DNA from: Rhizophagus sp. LPA8_4_AMF
Lineage: Eukaryota; Glomeromycota; Glomeromycetes; Glomerales; Glomeraceae
DNA length: 32,127 nt
Reading direction: 5' to 3'
Assembly: GCA_021464525.1 (NCBI GenBank)
Contig: JADRCO010000511.1
Location: 1-32,127 of the forward strand
The position numbers and the translations under genes were made by a program. The notes below the pieces were generated by a model that was not told where the DNA came from, made no database searches, and saw only the letters and a list, made by a program, of their open reading frames with translations. Within the stretch, counting starts at the first letter, position 1. Every line of letters begins with the position of its first letter. Shown one piece after another: positions 29,788-32,127 of the stretch.

Positions 29788-31372
29788 CTATACTTTTCAG
29801 CGTAATTGATTTAATTACAGCATTATACCTGACGTAATATGCTGTAATAATTGCAGTTACAAATTTTGAAAATGCTGATATACTGTAATTAAATTAACCT
29901 GTCAAATTAATTACGGCATTCCCAAATTATCCAGATTAATCAGCTGATTTCAGTCATATGATTTATACCGATTTACCACTGATTGTTATGGATAATCTTT
30001 TTTTTTGGTTTAAAAAATCTGGTAAACAAAATAATAAAAAAAAAATTTTTTTTAAATTTCGGTTTATTAAAAACAAAAAAAATAGCTTTAAAATAAAATA
30101 AAATAAAATATTTATTTAATCACCAATTTTTCAGTTTTTTTAAACCGAATTTTTTTTTAAAAAAAATGGGATTTGTTTTTTTTTTGTAAGAAACGTACTT
30201 CTAGATTTTAGGGAAAAATAAAAAAATGGTAAAGTTTTAAAGAGGAGTTTGGATAAAGAAACGTTTTAATATTTCTTTTTTCTTTATTTTTGTAGAAAAT
30301 GACTTGGAAACAGTCTTAAAGGACCTCAGGTAAGTTGAATGGAGGAAGTTTGGGAAATTAACTTAAAAGAAACATTCTAAAGTTTCTTTTTTTCTATATT
30401 TTTGTAGGAAAAGACTTGGGAACGGTCTTGAAGGACCTCGGGTAAGTCAAATGGAGGGCGCGGAGTTTGGGAAATTAATTTAAGAAACGTTCTAACGTTT
30501 CTTTTTTTCTTTATTTATTTTTGTAGAAACGGCTAGGGAACGTCTTAGAGATCTCGGGTAAATTGAAAGGAGAGTTTGTAAAATTAATTTAAAAGAAACA
30601 TTCTAAAGTTTCTTTTTTTCTTTATTTTTGTAGAAAAGACTTGGGAATGGTCTTGAAGGACCGTGGGTAAGTTGAATAGAGGGAATTTTTGTGATTTGAC
30701 TTAAAGAAACATTCTAACGTTTCTTTTTTCCTTTATTTTTGTAGGGAACGACTTGGGAACGTCTTGGAGACCTCGGGTAAGTGTAAAGGAGGGAGTTTTG
30801 TAAAATTAATTTAAAAGAAACATTTTAACGTTTCTTTTTTCTTTATTTTTGTAGGAAATGACTTGGGAACGGTCTTGAAGACCTCGGGTAAGTTGAATGG
30901 AGGGAGTATTTGTGGATTGACTTAAAGAAACGTTCTAACGTTTCTTTTTTCTTTATTTTTATAGGGAATAGCCTTAGAAAAGCTATGGTGTTATGAATAA
31001 AGAATCAGTCAATGATGTTTTTTATCAGCAAATGATCTATTAAAGCGAAAATAAATATTTATTTCAAATGATTTTGCTGTAGCCGTTAGTGAATACTTGA
31101 GTGGTATCAAACTAGAACCACATAATGCCATTTTTACTTGATCAAAAAATACTTTATATTTTATATAAATATTGAAGAATTATTTTTTAAAATTTTATTT
31201 TTAGCTTGTTGAATAATTATGTCTAATATAAAATTAATTACATCAGTACAATTTAATACGTCAGTTCAAATTAATTACATTAGTATAAATGAATTACGTT
31301 ACATCAATACGCAATTCGGCATTGTGCTGTAATATTACGGCATTTGAAAATTGATTACGCTGAGAAGTATAG
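29788..31372. mobile_element. 1.6-kb element bounded by terminal inverted repeats
   Basis: The left end starts CTATACTTTTCAGCGTAAT at 29788. The right end, reverse-complemented from 31372, starts CTATACTTCTCAGCGTAAT. Over the outer 25 bp, 22 match. Subterminal DNA on both sides repeats TGACGTAAT/TGATGTAATTAAT and TACAGC-type words. TA occurs at both edges, compatible with a TA target duplication of Tc1/mariner type, although the edge itself is palindromic and so cannot prove it. The interior has no transposase frame. It holds the tandem splice-site array (30229-30964) and poly(A)/poly(T)-rich DNA (29998-30200). Confidence 0.6.
30229..30964 (+). repeat. Tandem array of about 111-bp exon/intron-like units
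   Basis: Six complete units and a degenerate leading half unit. Each unit has a T-rich tract ending TTTTTGTAG, a mini-exon-like segment, then GTAAGT or GTAAAT. Mini-exon-like segments: 30296-30329, 30408-30441, 30527-30557, 30634-30666, 30745-30776 and 30855-30887 (34, 34, 31, 33, 32 and 33 nt), sharing GACTTGGGAACGGTC and GACCTCGG. The AG ends recur at 30295, 30407, 30526, 30633, 30744, 30854 and 30964, a period of 107-119 bp. Each intron-like part (about 73-85 bp) carries an inverted repeat (AAAGAAACGTT, 2 nt, AACGTTTCTTT in the best copy at 30924-30947) just before the T-tract. Segment lengths are not all multiples of three, and no reading frame stays open through spliced or unspliced copies. 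Confidence 0.85.
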
Positions 31373-32127
31373 TCCAGGCTCAGGAACTGTTTCCTAAAGA
31401 AACAAAACAAAAAAGAACGTTAGTAACATTCTGAAAATGAAAAACACTCCAACCCTCTTCTTACTTATAATTCCAGAATCCAAGTCTAGAAGCCATCCCT
31501 AAAGAAATTAAAATGAAAAAAATTTTTTTTAAATAATTTAGTTTAAAAAACCAATAAAAAATTTTTTTAACAAAAAAAATTTGGTTTTAAAACTGATATA
31601 TAAAAAAAAGAAATGGTAATAATTAGGTTTTAAATAAACTGATAAAAATAATTTTTTAAAAAAAAATTGGTTTAATAATTTGGTTTAAAAAACTGATAGA
31701 TGAAAAAAAAAACAATAATTCAGTTTAAAAAAACTGATAAAGAAAAAAAGATAAAATTTTTCTGATTAAAAAAAATTTTATTTTTAAAAAAAAAAGATTA
31801 TTGATCGGGTTAGTAAGTCACATGACCCAAAATTGGTTTTCCCTGAAACAAAAAAATATCAATTTGAAGGTACTTTGCTAAAATCTCTATTTTTTTAACT
31901 ATACTGTTATTATAATGTTATAATGTAAATTTAATGCTATGACAGTACAGTTTATAAATTATATTTTTACTGTATTGTCTCTATCATAGTTATAGTATTG
32001 TAATTGCATTGTTAATTGTATTGTAATATTACTTTTATGATTACTTTGTGAATTTATATAAAATATTAGAATAAAAAAAAATAAATTAAATATTATGTAC
32101 AGTTACAATGCTAATACCTTAAAGTTA
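31373..32127. other. Right end: inverted unit relic and AT-rich tandem repeats
   Basis: A degraded reverse-orientation copy of the array unit lies at 31388-31486. The part 31535-31760 repeats GGTTTAAAAAACTGATA-type words about every 50-60 bp between poly(A) runs; a reverse copy (CAGTTTTTTTAAACCGAATT) lies at about 30131-30150 inside the element. From 31900 to the end, short words such as TATTGTAATTGCATTGT recur, resembling the interior of the 1750-1891 element. No gene is seen. Confidence 0.5.
31388..31486 (-). repeat. Inverted, decayed copy of the exon/intron-like unit
   Basis: Read on the minus strand this stretch has, in order: GACTTGG, a GTAAG donor-like word followed by a purine-rich GAGGGTTGGAG, an AGAATGTT/AACGTTCT inverted repeat, a T-rich tract, and TTTCTTTAG followed by GAAACAG. 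That is the same order and spacing as one unit of the array at 30229-30964, in the opposite orientation and more diverged. Confidence 0.5.

Noticed and set aside
30296..30887. A real protein encoded by joining the mini-exons
   Set aside because: Joined segments of 34, 34, 31, 33, 32 and 33 nt shift frame and meet stops. Short echoes such as RLGNVLE appear in single copies but do not continue.
30229..30964. CRISPR-like array
   Set aside because: Repeats and spacers are not distinguishable: the whole about 111-bp unit is conserved, there are no unique spacers of constant length, and the context is eukaryotic.

Overview
The window looks like nuclear DNA of an early-diverging fungus. It is extremely AT-rich, has long poly(A)/poly(T) runs, and six of its seven genes are cut by many short introns (mostly GTAAGT-type donors and T-rich acceptors, with several AAG acceptors). 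Proteins and base composition fit an arbuscular mycorrhizal fungus such as Rhizophagus (Glomeromycotina); that assignment is inference, not a database result. No bacterial operons, rRNA, tRNA or CRISPR were found.

Seven protein-coding genes can be reconstructed exon by exon, each with phase-consistent junctions. On the minus strand, reading leftward from the centre: a transmembrane GH18-like/SH3 protein (12345-14325), TATA-binding protein TBP (8102-9425), a dienelactone hydrolase family protein (5429-6940) and the class II AP endonuclease Apn2 (2439-4721). On the plus strand: a TPX2-type spindle protein (15500-17567), an intronless DEAH-box spliceosomal helicase of the Prp2/DHX16 type (19823-22981) and an ENTH-domain adaptor of the epsinR/Ent3 type (24316-26382). 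The strand switches once, at the shared divergent promoter region 14326-15499. The genes serve general cell functions (DNA repair, transcription, splicing, spindle assembly, trafficking) and do not form a pathway.

Both ends and several gaps are repeat-rich. The left 2.4 kb holds an about 80-bp tandem repeat and a short inverted-repeat element. A 114-bp hAT-like MITE with a perfect 8-bp target duplication lies at 19575-19704. The right 5.7 kb has no recognisable gene but contains a large foldback element (29187-29634) and a 1.6-kb element with terminal inverted repeats (29788-31372). Inside that element is a tandem array of about 111-bp units, each resembling a mini-exon of 31-34 nt bounded by a consensus 3' splice site and 5' splice site.

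The most interesting items are the splice-site-bearing tandem array, the membrane GH18-SH3 protein whose active-site motifs are altered (a candidate wall sensor rather than a chitinase), the 14-nt microexon in APN2, and the TPX2 homologue.
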